Positions 15,522-24,554 of a stretch of DNA of 64,000 nt are shown here, piece by piece. Every line of letters starts with the position of its first letter. Positions within the stretch are counted from its first letter, which is position 1. The notes under the pieces were generated by a model, which made no database searches, was not told the origin of the DNA, and was given only the letters and a program-made list of their open reading frames with translations. Source of the stretch: an uncultured Flavobacteriales bacterium (GTDB lineage Bacteria; Bacteroidota; Bacteroidia; Flavobacteriales_D; Crocinitomicaceae); NCBI GenBank assembly GCA_903939755.1, contig CAJAII010000014.1:1-64000 (forward strand). Reading direction: 5' to 3'. The position numbers were made by a program, and so were the translations under genes.

Positions 15522-18428
15522 ATGAATCCTAACAAACAACAAATACTAGCTCTTATCCAAAACTACAAAACCTACATCTCCAAAACGAAGATGCAGGATG
15601 AGGTTTACAAATGGGAATTGGTAAAGAATTATAAAGGGCGCCCAGATACAAACGCACCTGATTTTGCAGAGGAATATAAATCTATAAAATTTGGAAACTT
15701 AATTTATCAGCTTGCTTCTGGTGTTGGCAATCACATTTGTAGAGAAAAACCAGAAGGATTTAGACAATTATTCATTTCCTTGTTTGACGAATCAAGCCCT
15801 TTAAACGATAGAGTACAAAACTTTAATGTTGATTCTTTAGAATTATACCGTTCACTTGGTGCAGAATTAGGCCACCATCAAGATGAACGAACAATTGCCA
15901 CTTATTTAACATTACACAATCCTTTAAAATACACCTTTTATAAAAGCACTTTTTACAAAGAATTTTGCAAATTAATGGGAGCTGAACCTGCTGGAAAAAA
16001 TGAAAAATACGCTCATTATTTGGAATTGCTAAATCAATTTATTGAGGATTACATTGTGCCAGATACCGAATTGACAGATACTGTAAAAAATTATATTCCT
16101 GAATATTATGATGGAAAGAATAATTTGTTGTTGGCGCAAGATATTTTGTATACCATGTTTAATAAAGCCGATGAAGATTCAAATTATTGGATCTTTCAAG
16201 GGAATCTTAAAATTTACGATGTAGTTAGTGCTTTAAATCATAATGCATTGAAAAGTTGGTCAGTAAAAGCACACAAAGACTCTATTAAAATTGGGGATAA
16301 ATTAATTCTTTGGGTTAGTGGTAATAAAGCCGGATGTTACGCATTGGCAGAGGTTACTTCTGATGTTTTTGAAGCAAAAGATGATGAATCGGAAATGAGA
16401 TATTATGTCGATTCACGCACAAATGAAATAAGTAGCAGAGTTTCGATTAAGATTACACATAATTTAGCTGCTAATCCAATTCTCAAAGAGCAAATTCAGG
16501 GAATTAAAGATCTGAATTTATTGAAAGCCGGCTCACAAGGAACCAACTTTAAGGCAACAAAAATAGAATTCGACACTTTCTTGAAACTTGCAGAAAAGAA
16601 TATGACAAATAAAAAATATTGGCTTTACGCTCCAGGTGAAAATGCTAACATGTGGGAAGAATTCCTTCAAGATGGAACTATGGGTTTAGGTTGGGATAAT
16701 CTTGGCGATTTAAATGAATATGCTACAAAAGAAGATATTGCCACTCGATTAAAAGAACTAAGCGATAACGACTCTTCTAAAGCAAATGATGCAACTGCTA
16801 ATTTTGATTTTAAAGAAAATATCTCGATTGGTGATATAATAATTGCAAAAAAAGGACGCAATGCATACCTGGGATATGGTTTTGTAACTTCAGATTACTA
16901 TTATGATCATGCTGCTAGCTCTTACAGACATCGTAGAAAGGTTAACTGGGTAAAATATGGTAAATGGGAAACAGAACACCTTGTTGCATTGAAAACCTTA
17001 ACGGATATAACTAATTTACCCTATAAGCCTAACCCTACTCTTCTTGCTTCTCAAGCAGTTTTAAATATAATCAATGGAATACATTCAGAAAAAACGAATC
17101 ATATGCCAATAAACAAAATCCTCTACGGTCCACCAGGAACAGGGAAAACCTTCAAATTAAGTAAAGAGTATTTTCCAATGTACACAACGAAAGAATCCTC
17201 ACTTTCAGCTGAACAGCATTTTAAAAATGTTGTGAGTGAATGTTCTTGGTGGCAAGTAATTGCTTTGGCATTATTGGAACTTGGTACTGCTTCAAAAGTG
17301 GCTGATATCATGAATAATCGTTGGGTTAAAAAGAAATCCGAACTTTCTGACGCAAAAAGCATTAGGCCGATAATGTGGAGTTGCCTCCAATCTCACACTA
17401 TTCAAACTAGTGAAACGGTTGGTGTAAAACAACGGCAAGCTCCGTTTATTTTCAATAAGAAAAATGAATCTAACTGGGAAATACTAGAAATTGAAGTTCG
17501 TGAACAAATTCCGGAACTTTATGAAATGTTAGAATCAGTAAATAACTTCAACCCCAGTTCAGATAAAGACATCCAACGTTATGTGTTCACTACCTTTCAT
17601 CAATCATATAGTTACGAAGATTTTATTGAAGGAATAAAACCGATTATGGTTGATGGTGAAGTAGATGGCAATGTTGCTTATCATATCGAAGATGGTGTTT
17701 TCAAACAACTTTGCAAAAAAGCGGCTTTGGATCCAGAAAATCGGTATGCCATTTTCATTGATGAAATTAACCGAGGGAATGTCTCAGCCATTTTTGGAGA
17801 ATTGATTACGCTTATTGAGCAAGATAAACGAAAAGGTGCAACTAATGCGATGTCAGCTTTATTGCCTTATTCGAAAAATCAATTCTCAGTTCCACAAAAT
17901 GTAGACATATACGGCACGATGAACACAGCCGACCGATCTGTTGAAGCATTAGACACGGCACTGCGCAGACGATTCTCCTTCGAAGAAATGTTGCCGAAAC
18001 CTGAGTTGTTAAAAGACAAAGGAGAAAACGGAAGTGGGAAAGTTGGTGCAATCGTTTTAGAGGAATTATTAATTACCGTCAACGAACGTATTGAAGCATT
18101 AGTAGACAGAGATCACACCATTGGTCATGCCTTTTTTATGGAAGTAGATTCGTTGGATTCGTTAAGAAACGTATTTTCCAACAAAGTAATTCCCTTGTTA
18201 CAAGAATATTTTTATGGTGATTATGCCAAGATGGAAATGGTCATTGGCCCAGATTTCTTTAACAGCGAAAAGCGCAAGAAAAAAGTAACATTTGCCGTTC
18301 TAAACGAGGATGTTGAAATTCCAATTGGTAATTATGAATTGATGAATATTTTGGATCCATCATTTAATTTCGATTCGGCAATAAACAGATTATTAAATCG
18401 AAAAGTAATCGATGTTGAAGGCAATTGA
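15522..18428 (+). CDS. mcrB: McrB-like modified-DNA restriction GTPase with EVE-type readers
   Basis: A 968-residue AAA+ subunit of a type IV (McrBC) system, which cuts DNA carrying modified bases. The N-terminal third is helical. A PUA/EVE-like domain begins near 220 (YWIFQGN, ALNHNALKSWSV). A second, related module starts near 365 (KKYWLYAPGENANMW). The AAA domain has Walker A GPPGTGKT (536-543), Walker B with IFIDEINRG (744-752) and the McrB-type sensor NTADRS with LRRRF. Two reader-like domains in tandem are unusual and could broaden recognition of modified cytosine. The 3' end overlaps mcrC by 17 bases. Confidence 0.9.
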   Translation: MNPNKQQILALIQNYKTYISKTKMQDEVYKWELVKNYKGRPDTNAPDFAEEYKSIKFGNLIYQLASGVGNHICREKPEGFRQLFISLFDESSPLNDRVQNFNVDSLELYRSLGAELGHHQDERTIATYLTLHNPLKYTFYKSTFYKEFCKLMGAEPAGKNEKYAHYLELLNQFIEDYIVPDTELTDTVKNYIPEYYDGKNNLLLAQDILYTMFNKADEDSNYWIFQGNLKIYDVVSALNHNALKSWSVKAHKDSIKIGDKLILWVSGNKAGCYALAEVTSDVFEAKDDESEMRYYVDSRTNEISSRVSIKITHNLAANPILKEQIQGIKDLNLLKAGSQGTNFKATKIEFDTFLKLAEKNMTNKKYWLYAPGENANMWEEFLQDGTMGLGWDNLGDLNEYATKEDIATRLKELSDNDSSKANDATANFDFKENISIGDIIIAKKGRNAYLGYGFVTSDYYYDHAASSYRHRRKVNWVKYGKWETEHLVALKTLTDITNLPYKPNPTLLASQAVLNIINGIHSEKTNHMPINKILYGPPGTGKTFKLSKEYFPMYTTKESSLSAEQHFKNVVSECSWWQVIALALLELGTASKVADIMNNRWVKKKSELSDAKSIRPIMWSCLQSHTIQTSETVGVKQRQAPFIFNKKNESNWEILEIEVREQIPELYEMLESVNNFNPSSDKDIQRYVFTTFHQSYSYEDFIEGIKPIMVDGEVDGNVAYHIEDGVFKQLCKKAALDPENRYAIFIDEINRGNVSAIFGELITLIEQDKRKGATNAMSALLPYSKNQFSVPQNVDIYGTMNTADRSVEALDTALRRRFSFEEMLPKPELLKDKGENGSGKVGAIVLEELLITVNERIEALVDRDHTIGHAFFMEVDSLDSLRNVFSNKVIPLLQEYFYGDYAKMEMVIGPDFFNSEKRKKKVTFAVLNEDVEIPIGNYELMNILDPSFNFDSAINRLLNRKVIDVEGN

Positions 18429-19644
18429 TGTCTTTGAACATGGCCGCTTATTAATCGGTGAACAAGGTTTTAAACAAAGCCATTGGGATGCTTTTGTCAA
18501 ATTGAATACTATTCACAATAACGAGTATTTTGATGTTCTACACAATGGTTTGCGCTTCAAACAATATGTTGGTGTAATCCAAGTAGATGGTTTGTTGGTG
18601 CACATTCATCCAAAAGCAGACAAAGACGATAGCAACGATAAATGGAAAGATGTCTTGCTACAAATGCTAAAAGCATGTGGAAAAGTAAAAGCACAAACCG
18701 CAGGAAATGCCCATCTTAAAAAACAACACATTAACTTATTAGAGGTCTATTTCGAATACTTTTTAAAAGAAGTAGATCAACTCCTCCATGCAGGATTAGT
18801 GAAGAAATACAGAACAGAAACAAGTAATGTAAAAGCACTAAAAGGGAAACTTGATTTTGCAGGAAACATTCGTCACAACCTAATTCACAAAGAACGTTTT
18901 TATACGGCTCACCAAATTTATGATGCCAACCACAAACTCCATCAAGTATTGGCTCATGCTTTAGATATTGTAGGACAATTTACACGAGCAACACGCTTGA
19001 ACGACAAATGCAGAAGAACACAATTGGCTTTTCCTGAAGTGGATAGCATAAAGCCAAGTATTCAACTATTAGAATCGATTAAAATCAATCGAAAAACAGC
19101 TCCATATGAACGAGCATTGGAACTCGCAAAATTGATTATTCTCAATTATTCGCCAGATATCAATCACGGTCAACAAAAAATGATTGCACTTCTATTCGAT
19201 ATGAATGTATTGTGGGAAGAATACGTGTTGCGTGCCTTAAAAAAACATGCTCAAAAACATCCTGAAGAAATGTTAACAGTAACAGGTCAAGAATCAAAAA
19301 CATTCTACGGTTCACAACGGACCATACGCCCAGACATCGTTTTAAAAAAAGGCGATGAAACAATCATCATTGATACCAAATGGAAACGTCCCACCAATAA
19401 AGCAGCAAGTATTGAAGACTTGCGCCAAATGTATGCCTATGCCCGCTTTTGGGAAACCAATAAGGTCATGCTTTTGTATCCAGGAGAACTTTATGATAGT
19501 GGTTATAAATCCTACCCAAATCACAATGACCTCAATGATTACGCAACTGAGTTTCATCAATGTAAAATAGCGATGGTAAATGTATTAAAGGATGGGGTGC
19601 TTTCTGAAAATTTGGCTGAGGAGGTGATGAGCTTGATAATTTAA
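18412..19644 (+). CDS. mcrC: McrC-like nuclease subunit
   Basis: A 410-residue nuclease partner of McrB. The N-terminal half is the McrC fold (starting near VFEHGRLLIG). The C-terminal PD-(D/E)xK nuclease shows RPD308, D321 and K323 (IIDTKWK), all intact. It overlaps mcrB by 17 bases, consistent with translational coupling and a fixed ratio of the two subunits. Its last bases contain the first palindrome of the promoter element at 19633, so transcription of the next gene is initiated from within the mcrC end. Confidence 0.92.
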   Translation: MLKAIDVFEHGRLLIGEQGFKQSHWDAFVKLNTIHNNEYFDVLHNGLRFKQYVGVIQVDGLLVHIHPKADKDDSNDKWKDVLLQMLKACGKVKAQTAGNAHLKKQHINLLEVYFEYFLKEVDQLLHAGLVKKYRTETSNVKALKGKLDFAGNIRHNLIHKERFYTAHQIYDANHKLHQVLAHALDIVGQFTRATRLNDKCRRTQLAFPEVDSIKPSIQLLESIKINRKTAPYERALELAKLIILNYSPDINHGQQKMIALLFDMNVLWEEYVLRALKKHAQKHPEEMLTVTGQESKTFYGSQRTIRPDIVLKKGDETIIIDTKWKRPTNKAASIEDLRQMYAYARFWETNKVMLLYPGELYDSGYKSYPNHNDLNDYATEFHQCKIAMVNVLKDGVLSENLAEEVMSLII

Positions 19645-19728
19645 GTCAAAACCTAAATCTACACGGAAAAATAGTTTGACAACTCAAGTCAAAGATTTGG
19701 CTAAGTCGATCTAATTGTCCTAATTTGT
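19633..19728 (+). promoter_or_regulatory. Two-palindrome promoter element, copy B
   Basis: TTGAY-N7-GTCAA palindromes lie at 19633-19649 (overlapping the mcrC stop) and 19676-19692, 43 bases apart. A TTGG and a TAATTTG box follow, about 58 bases before the lipoprotein start at 19785. The layout matches the copies at 2.6, 44.1 and 46.4 kb. Confidence 0.6.
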
Positions 19729-19784
19729 AAATGAAACAATAAGATTTTGGATAATAAACTAATTAAACCTTTAACTCACTAAAA

Positions 19785-20654
19785 ATGTACAAACTAACTT
19801 TATTCTTAGGTGTTTTCTTACTGATAACATCTTGTTCATCAATTAATAATTTTCAGTTGTATAAAACGGAAGCTTCAAATCTTAAAGTAGATAACGGACT
19901 TTTAGTTTTTGAGGATTCAGTTTGTTCCATTTCATATAATCTTTGGTCAGAAAATGGCAATCCAACTTTTTTGTTTTATAACAAATCGGATTATCTTATT
20001 TCAATTGACTTGACGGAATGTTTTTTTGTTTTAAATGGCATTTCGTATGATTACTTTCAAAACAGAACGTATACACATTCTTCAGGGACTTCACGTACTG
20101 TAGGTAATGTAGTGTCTTCGGGAAATACTAATAGTACAACAACAAGTACAAATTCAGCAAATTCTGCCCCCTCCTATTTTTCACAAATATCCACTAATTC
20201 TAAGGGTAAATCGTCAACACAAAGTTTGTCATCAACCCAATCTTCCATGTCTAGCACTACAACTTCAGTTGGTTATTCAGTATCTTATGCAGAAAAAGAT
20301 GTAGTTAAAATACCCAGTAAATCAGGAAAAATAATTTCGGAATTTTCAATTATTGCTAATAGATTCCGACATCAAGATTTATTAAAATACACTGCTCTTG
20401 GTGAAATTGATAGTATGCAATTTACCAATGAGACCAGTCCTTTTGTGTTTTTAAATACAATCACCTACCAGATTGATGCACTACTTAATTCTAAAAAAAC
20501 AGTGCAGAATAGTTTTTATGTTTCAACTATTCTAAATATGCATGAAGAACAATTTTATTATGCGGCCTACGCAGAAACCTTTGGAAAAAAAGATGATTTC
20601 AAATCACTATTTTATAAATATAAGTCACCATTGAATTTTTATTTGCCCTATTAA
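19785..20654 (+). CDS. Lipoprotein, Ser/Thr-rich middle
   Basis: A 289-residue lipoprotein with signal peptide and lipobox LITSC (Cys17), so it should sit on an outer-face membrane. Residues about 95-170 are dominated by Ser, Thr and Asn in a low-complexity linker. The rest has alternating hydrophobic residues typical of beta structure. No family is recognised. It is preceded by promoter element copy B and is the first gene after the defence block. Confidence 0.7.
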   Translation: MYKLTLFLGVFLLITSCSSINNFQLYKTEASNLKVDNGLLVFEDSVCSISYNLWSENGNPTFLFYNKSDYLISIDLTECFFVLNGISYDYFQNRTYTHSSGTSRTVGNVVSSGNTNSTTTSTNSANSAPSYFSQISTNSKGKSSTQSLSSTQSSMSSTTTSVGYSVSYAEKDVVKIPSKSGKIISEFSIIANRFRHQDLLKYTALGEIDSMQFTNETSPFVFLNTITYQIDALLNSKKTVQNSFYVSTILNMHEEQFYYAAYAETFGKKDDFKSLFYKYKSPLNFYLPY

Positions 20655-20708
20655 GGTTGCAAAACATAAGGTCTCCACAAGTTATAAAGCGCCGTTCATA
20701 TAAGTAAA

Positions 20709-21287
20709 ATGAAAGCATTAAAAATTTATTTTATTCAAAAAGAAACAAAAAAATATTTATCAGTATTTATATTGATAATTGCTTTTTTATCATTGATTCC
20801 AATTAATGTTTTTAGTCAAACACATAAACATCTGTTTTTTGGTATTGATTTAGATTCAGATTGGCTTTCTTTAACAAATCAACAATATCTTACATATTGG
20901 TTACAAGACGAAGACACTAGCTCCAAATTTGTAATAGTAGATTGTGATTTTATTCAGAATAATATTGAATCGAAATTTTTGAATCTCGGTTTTAAAGAAT
21001 TGCTTCTAATTTTTCCAAAGGGATGTAATCAAAGAAATGTATATAGCCTAAGACCTGAATTATTTTTAGCAAGAATTAACTATTCTGACGCTGTTGACTA
21101 TACTACTAAATCAAATAATGATATTAAAAAGATTCTAACTCTTCTAATAGATAAATACGATGAGCCCGAACTAAATATGATAAAAGATAAATATTCAGTT
21201 TACAAATGGGAAGGTTTTAATTATCAAATTATATTAACTTGTAGAGAAGATGAGTTGTCAACTACATTGATATATTCCAAACAATAA
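20709..21287 (+). CDS. Exported or anchored hypothetical protein
   Basis: A 192-residue protein with a charged start, a hydrophobic segment at about 18-35 and a possible cleavage after VFSQ, so it is likely exported. The mature part has mixed alpha/beta composition; no family is recognised. It follows the lipoprotein by 54 bases on the same strand and may share its transcript. Confidence 0.6.
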   Translation: MKALKIYFIQKETKKYLSVFILIIAFLSLIPINVFSQTHKHLFFGIDLDSDWLSLTNQQYLTYWLQDEDTSSKFVIVDCDFIQNNIESKFLNLGFKELLLIFPKGCNQRNVYSLRPELFLARINYSDAVDYTTKSNNDIKKILTLLIDKYDEPELNMIKDKYSVYKWEGFNYQIILTCREDELSTTLIYSKQ

Positions 21288-21431
21288 ACCAAAAGAATAA
21301 TGAATGGAACTGCCCCCAGTTCAATAAAAAAAAAAGATATATGTTTGAACTTTCAAAATGGAGTCCAGTGAATACTTCCATAATAAAACAGGGTGTATTC
21401 CTAAGTACTAATAGTATAGAAAAGTAAAAAC

Positions 21432-21743
21432 ATGAAAAAATTAGTCCAAGTTTTAACTCTATTTGTATTTGTTTCAATTATTGCTGCCATAAATTCATGC
21501 ATTGGGCTAAAGAAACAAGTGGGTCATACTAAATTCGAAATGTTAAATAATATTGGTGAGCCAAGCCGTATTCTTAACATTTCAAATAGTGATAAAATAT
21601 ATGTTTATTTTTATGAAGATTATTCTCAAAACAACTATCCAAGTATAGTGGGATTTATGTATATCGATAAAAACGAAAAGGTATATAAAGTCGAGAAATA
21701 TAAAACTCGATTATCATTAGATGCATTTTTAAAATACAAATGA
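21432..21743 (+). CDS. Small lipoprotein
   Basis: A 103-residue lipoprotein: hydrophobic signal followed by AAINSC (Cys23). The mature part (GHTKFEMLNNIGEPSRIL onward) resembles the SmpA/BamE-like small lipoprotein pattern, in which a G-x-P turn follows an initial helix. That resemblance is weak. It is preceded by a 144-base gap and ends 16 bases before the end of the convergent gene at 21759. Confidence 0.6.
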   Translation: MKKLVQVLTLFVFVSIIAAINSCIGLKKQVGHTKFEMLNNIGEPSRILNISNSDKIYVYFYEDYSQNNYPSIVGFMYIDKNEKVYKVEKYKTRLSLDAFLKYK

Positions 21744-21758
21744 TCGAATATCTCAAAC

Positions 21759-22598
21759 TTACAACCTTTCAGCATACGATAGTTTGTCAATTATTTCTGA
21801 TGCGAAATCATCTTTATTCTTAAGGGTTGCTTGGAAGCCATATTTTGAACTCCGACAACTAAAACTTAAATAAGACAATTTATTATTTACTGTTGAGTTG
21901 GCATTTATTACATACATATTATTTAAACTTATTCTTTCACAAACCTCATCGTTTTGATAAAGACATAATTCCAAATTAAAAGCAGATGAATTGATATCAA
22001 AACCGGTCGAGTTGAAAATGGATATTGTGCCACTGTAACTGTCTATGTATGCTTCTTTATAAATATTTGACAATTGTTTATTCATTATCACATTTTCACT
22101 TACAAATCTTGCACATTTATTAATTAACAAATCAAATTCTATTTCGTGCTCCTTACAAACTTTGGTTAGATTAACATCATAGTCAATATCATTTTCAGAT
22201 AGTACAAGATACCCTTTAAGTTTGCAAAATTGAAATAAAGGAGTGTTATAGAAACTAGACAAACCTTTGGAACTATTTATTTTATATCCATCGCCTATAT
22301 CATTTAGGGTAAATTTCAGCTCGTTTTTCTGCATCCCCTTTTTATAATTACCATATATAGACACACTCCCATCAACTTCAATAATTGTACTTTCAATTTC
22401 AAAATCTCTAGGAATCCAAAACGATCCCATAGTTTCAAATTTTGGATACAATTTATAGGCAGCATTATAATTTTCAAGCGTTACCTCATGAACAAACTTT
22501 TCTACCACGTCATTCGCCTCCTTCTTTTTCTGATCATCGGATTTACAAGATGAGAACAGAAATAGAAACATTGCAATTATTAAAAATTTATCTTTCAT
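21759..22598 (-). CDS. Lipoprotein of unknown function
   Basis: A 279-residue lipoprotein with signal and lipobox LFSSC (Cys18), followed by a Lys/Asp-rich spacer. The first part of the mature protein (about 25-100) resembles DUF4878/NTF2-like lipoproteins, which also begin with a helix around ANDVVEKFV. The C-terminal part is probably a second beta domain. It ends a run of five minus-strand genes (24446 down to 21759), likely one operon. Confidence 0.65.
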   Translation of the reverse strand: MKDKFLIIAMFLFLFSSCKSDDQKKKEANDVVEKFVHEVTLENYNAAYKLYPKFETMGSFWIPRDFEIESTIIEVDGSVSIYGNYKKGMQKNELKFTLNDIGDGYKINSSKGLSSFYNTPLFQFCKLKGYLVLSENDIDYDVNLTKVCKEHEIEFDLLINKCARFVSENVIMNKQLSNIYKEAYIDSYSGTISIFNSTGFDINSSAFNLELCLYQNDEVCERISLNNMYVINANSTVNNKLSYLSFSCRSSKYGFQATLKNKDDFASEIIDKLSYAERL

Positions 22599-22610
22599 AG
22601 TAAGTTGTTT

Positions 22611-23012
22611 TTAATCTTTCGAAAATAGTGATTTTATGAATCCGAATAACAAATATATTCCGCCTACAATTAGTGCAAAAATTACCAAGTAATAAACAGC
22701 CTTTCCTAAGAGACCAAGTATGCCTGAAATTATTGGCCAAACACAAATAAAACCAAGGATCATCATTCCAGGATAAAGGCAACCTTCTTTTTTCTCTTGA
22801 CTGCCTTTGGAAACAGCAAAACCAATAAAAAATATAATTACACCAAATAACATTAAAAATTGTTCGAACCCTGAAAAGTTAAAGTGTTCCCAATTTCTTT
22901 GTGAAATGATATCTTCTTCATCCATTTCGTAATCTCCACGGCCTCGATATTCTTGGGCTTGAAATTGGAAAGTAGTAATCAAAGAAAGTAACGTAGCTAT
23001 TAATCGAATCAT
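22611..23012 (-). CDS. Small membrane protein
   Basis: A 133-residue protein with a cleavable-looking signal (ending near FQAQ). It has a charged acidic stretch and then three hydrophobic segments (about 50-68, 82-98, 105-127), ending in a short basic tail. No family is recognised. It sits 12 bases upstream of the lipoprotein gene at 22598 and 9 bases downstream of the gene ending at 23022, so co-transcription is likely. Confidence 0.65.
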   Translation of the reverse strand: MIRLIATLLSLITTFQFQAQEYRGRGDYEMDEEDIISQRNWEHFNFSGFEQFLMLFGVIIFFIGFAVSKGSQEKKEGCLYPGMMILGFICVWPIISGILGLLGKAVYYLVIFALIVGGIYLLFGFIKSLFSKD

Positions 23013-23021
23013 GATACTATT

Positions 23022-23684
23022 TTATTTAATGTTAGTAATTCTAAAACTGGATTGTATGCGAGCAAAATCTGTTTTCCATGCAGACGATTCGGAAACGCGG
23101 TAGGACAAAGTAAGGGTATGCACTCGATCGTTATTTTGAAATACAAAATAGTTGACAAGAACGATTGGATTTGACCCTAATTGGCGGCGATAAGACACAT
23201 GAATACAAGGCATACCATTGATTTTTTGAACACGAAGCGGGTACCATTCAATCAGTTCATGACCAATGGATTGCAAATCGTTTATTGTCTTGGCCTTAAA
23301 ACTTTGGTTTAATTCGGAAATTTCAGCACTTGTGACTGTTGCTATATTATAAGATAGCGCTAAGAAATCCCCATAATTACCTAGTTGGGTTTCGACAATA
23401 ACCCGTCCATATTTCGTAAATGCCTCGGAATTGTAATCATTCAATCCTTTTTGTTGAAACATCAATTGTGGGGCATCTATTTCAAGTCGATTGAAAAAGG
23501 CATTCATTATTTGCTCATAAGATCCAGATGGGATTTCCATGTAAGAAGGTATATCGATGTAACCAACATTTGAAATAAAATATCTTTCCCAATTAGGTAA
23601 TAAACTTTGTGCAGCAAGAGGCTGTTTTTGCCCCCAAGAAGTGGCCAAAAAAAGGATGGCTATGATAGAAAAAAATTGTTTCAT
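23022..23684 (-). CDS. Exported protein, PsbP/DUF1795-like fold possible
   Basis: A 220-residue exported protein with a signal peptide ending about residue 18-25. The mature sequence (GYIDIPSYMEI at the start, then strands ending in HTLTLSYRVSESSAWKTDF) follows the pattern of PsbP-like or DUF1795 proteins, in which a final helix of the form S-x-W-x3-F-x2-I-x2-S-F appears. The assignment is tentative. It is the third gene of the minus-strand run. Confidence 0.6.
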   Translation of the reverse strand: MKQFFSIIAILFLATSWGQKQPLAAQSLLPNWERYFISNVGYIDIPSYMEIPSGSYEQIMNAFFNRLEIDAPQLMFQQKGLNDYNSEAFTKYGRVIVETQLGNYGDFLALSYNIATVTSAEISELNQSFKAKTINDLQSIGHELIEWYPLRVQKINGMPCIHVSYRRQLGSNPIVLVNYFVFQNNDRVHTLTLSYRVSESSAWKTDFARIQSSFRITNIK

Positions 23685-23686
23685 AA

Positions 23687-23935
23687 TTAATTTTCGTTTT
23701 TAGTTGAATTAACTATCGCTCCGCCAATTGCCACAACGACTACACCCACGACAAGTAAAATGATTTTATGTTTTAAATAACTTGAAACGAATGAACCTTT
23801 TATCGTTTTTTGCCCTTCTTCATGCGCAATTCTTCGCCATTCAGCCATTTGTTCAGCGCTTGGGGCTTCATTATTTTGGGCTTTGTATTGTGTTGTTATA
23901 AATACAGTTGCTAATACGAGTAAAAATGTTTTCAT
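23687..23935 (-). CDS. Small exported single-pass protein
   Basis: An 82-residue protein, starting at the ATG whose codon occupies 23933-23935; an upstream in-frame ATG would overlap the neighbouring gene and lacks a signal. It has a signal peptide (ending near QYKAQ), an Ala/Glu-rich helix, then one hydrophobic anchor (about 57-75) and a charged tail. No family is known. It ends two bases before the next gene's coding end at 23684. Confidence 0.6.
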   Translation of the reverse strand: MKTFLLVLATVFITTQYKAQNNEAPSAEQMAEWRRIAHEEGQKTIKGSFVSSYLKHKIILLVVGVVVVAIGGAIVNSTKNEN

Positions 23936-23978
23936 AATATAGATTTTCTTGGTTTTGTTAATTTTGCACCTCCCTTGG

Positions 23979-24446
23979 TTACTTCTTGAGTTTAAGATAT
24001 GTGTTAATATCGCCATATTGAATGATGTACTTTATAATAAACTCTTGGTATGTTTTTGATTTTTTTATCATTTCTTTCAGTTCGCGATAAAAACGAATTT
24101 TTTTTGGTTCGGCTTCCAAACGGTTTCTCGATGATTCTAATTGGCCCATATTCACAATTGGGTGCAATACACCGAAAACACTAATAAACATTAATAGAAC
24201 TCCCCACCATTGAGGAGAATCAAAAGCGAACATGCCAAATAATCCAATTACTAAAGCTATGATTCCAAAAATCAATACCGTTGTTAATTTTTCATGTGAG
24301 TTTTGGACCGCTTTTTCATCCATTAAAGGTGTATTTGGATTTCTATTGATTTGTATTTTATACGCATTGAACTCTTCTTCCGAAATTGATTTTGGAGGGG
24401 TGAAATTGTAATATTCAACTGTTTTGGTGTAAGTAAATCGTGCCAT
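23979..24446 (-). CDS. Membrane protein with two transmembrane helices
   Basis: A 155-residue protein. The start at 24446 (MARFTYTK) is chosen over an upstream ATG at 24542, because the GGTTACC motif and the promoter region lie between them. Two hydrophobic helices (about 57-75 and 80-98) are followed by a cytoplasmic basic tail. No family is recognised. It is the first gene of the minus-strand run and has a copy of the candidate ECF promoter 58 bases upstream. Confidence 0.65.
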   Translation of the reverse strand: MARFTYTKTVEYYNFTPPKSISEEEFNAYKIQINRNPNTPLMDEKAVQNSHEKLTTVLIFGIIALVIGLFGMFAFDSPQWWGVLLMFISVFGVLHPIVNMGQLESSRNRLEAEPKKIRFYRELKEMIKKSKTYQEFIIKYIIQYGDINTYLKLKK

Positions 24447-24470
24447 AAGGTGTTTGGTTTTTATATTATT

Positions 24471-24504
24471 TAACCATTGATAGCAAAAACCCAAAAAGGT
24501 AACC
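24471..24504 (-). promoter_or_regulatory. Candidate ECF promoter before 24446
   Basis: On the minus strand GGTTACCTTTTT starts at 24504, followed after eight bases by GCTAT. The distance to the start codon is 58 bases, against 56, 56 and 59 in the + strand copies at 37491, 38861 and 40285. The regular distance argues for a promoter element. Confidence 0.5.
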
Positions 24505-24554
24505 AAAAATAGATTTATTTTAACTAATTTTATGAAAAACATAAGTGTAACTGC

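Noticed and set aside
19785..24446. A gasdermin or pore-forming partner for the CHAT proteins
   Set aside because: The exported and membrane proteins here have signal peptides and no gasdermin-like pattern I can recognise; no support.
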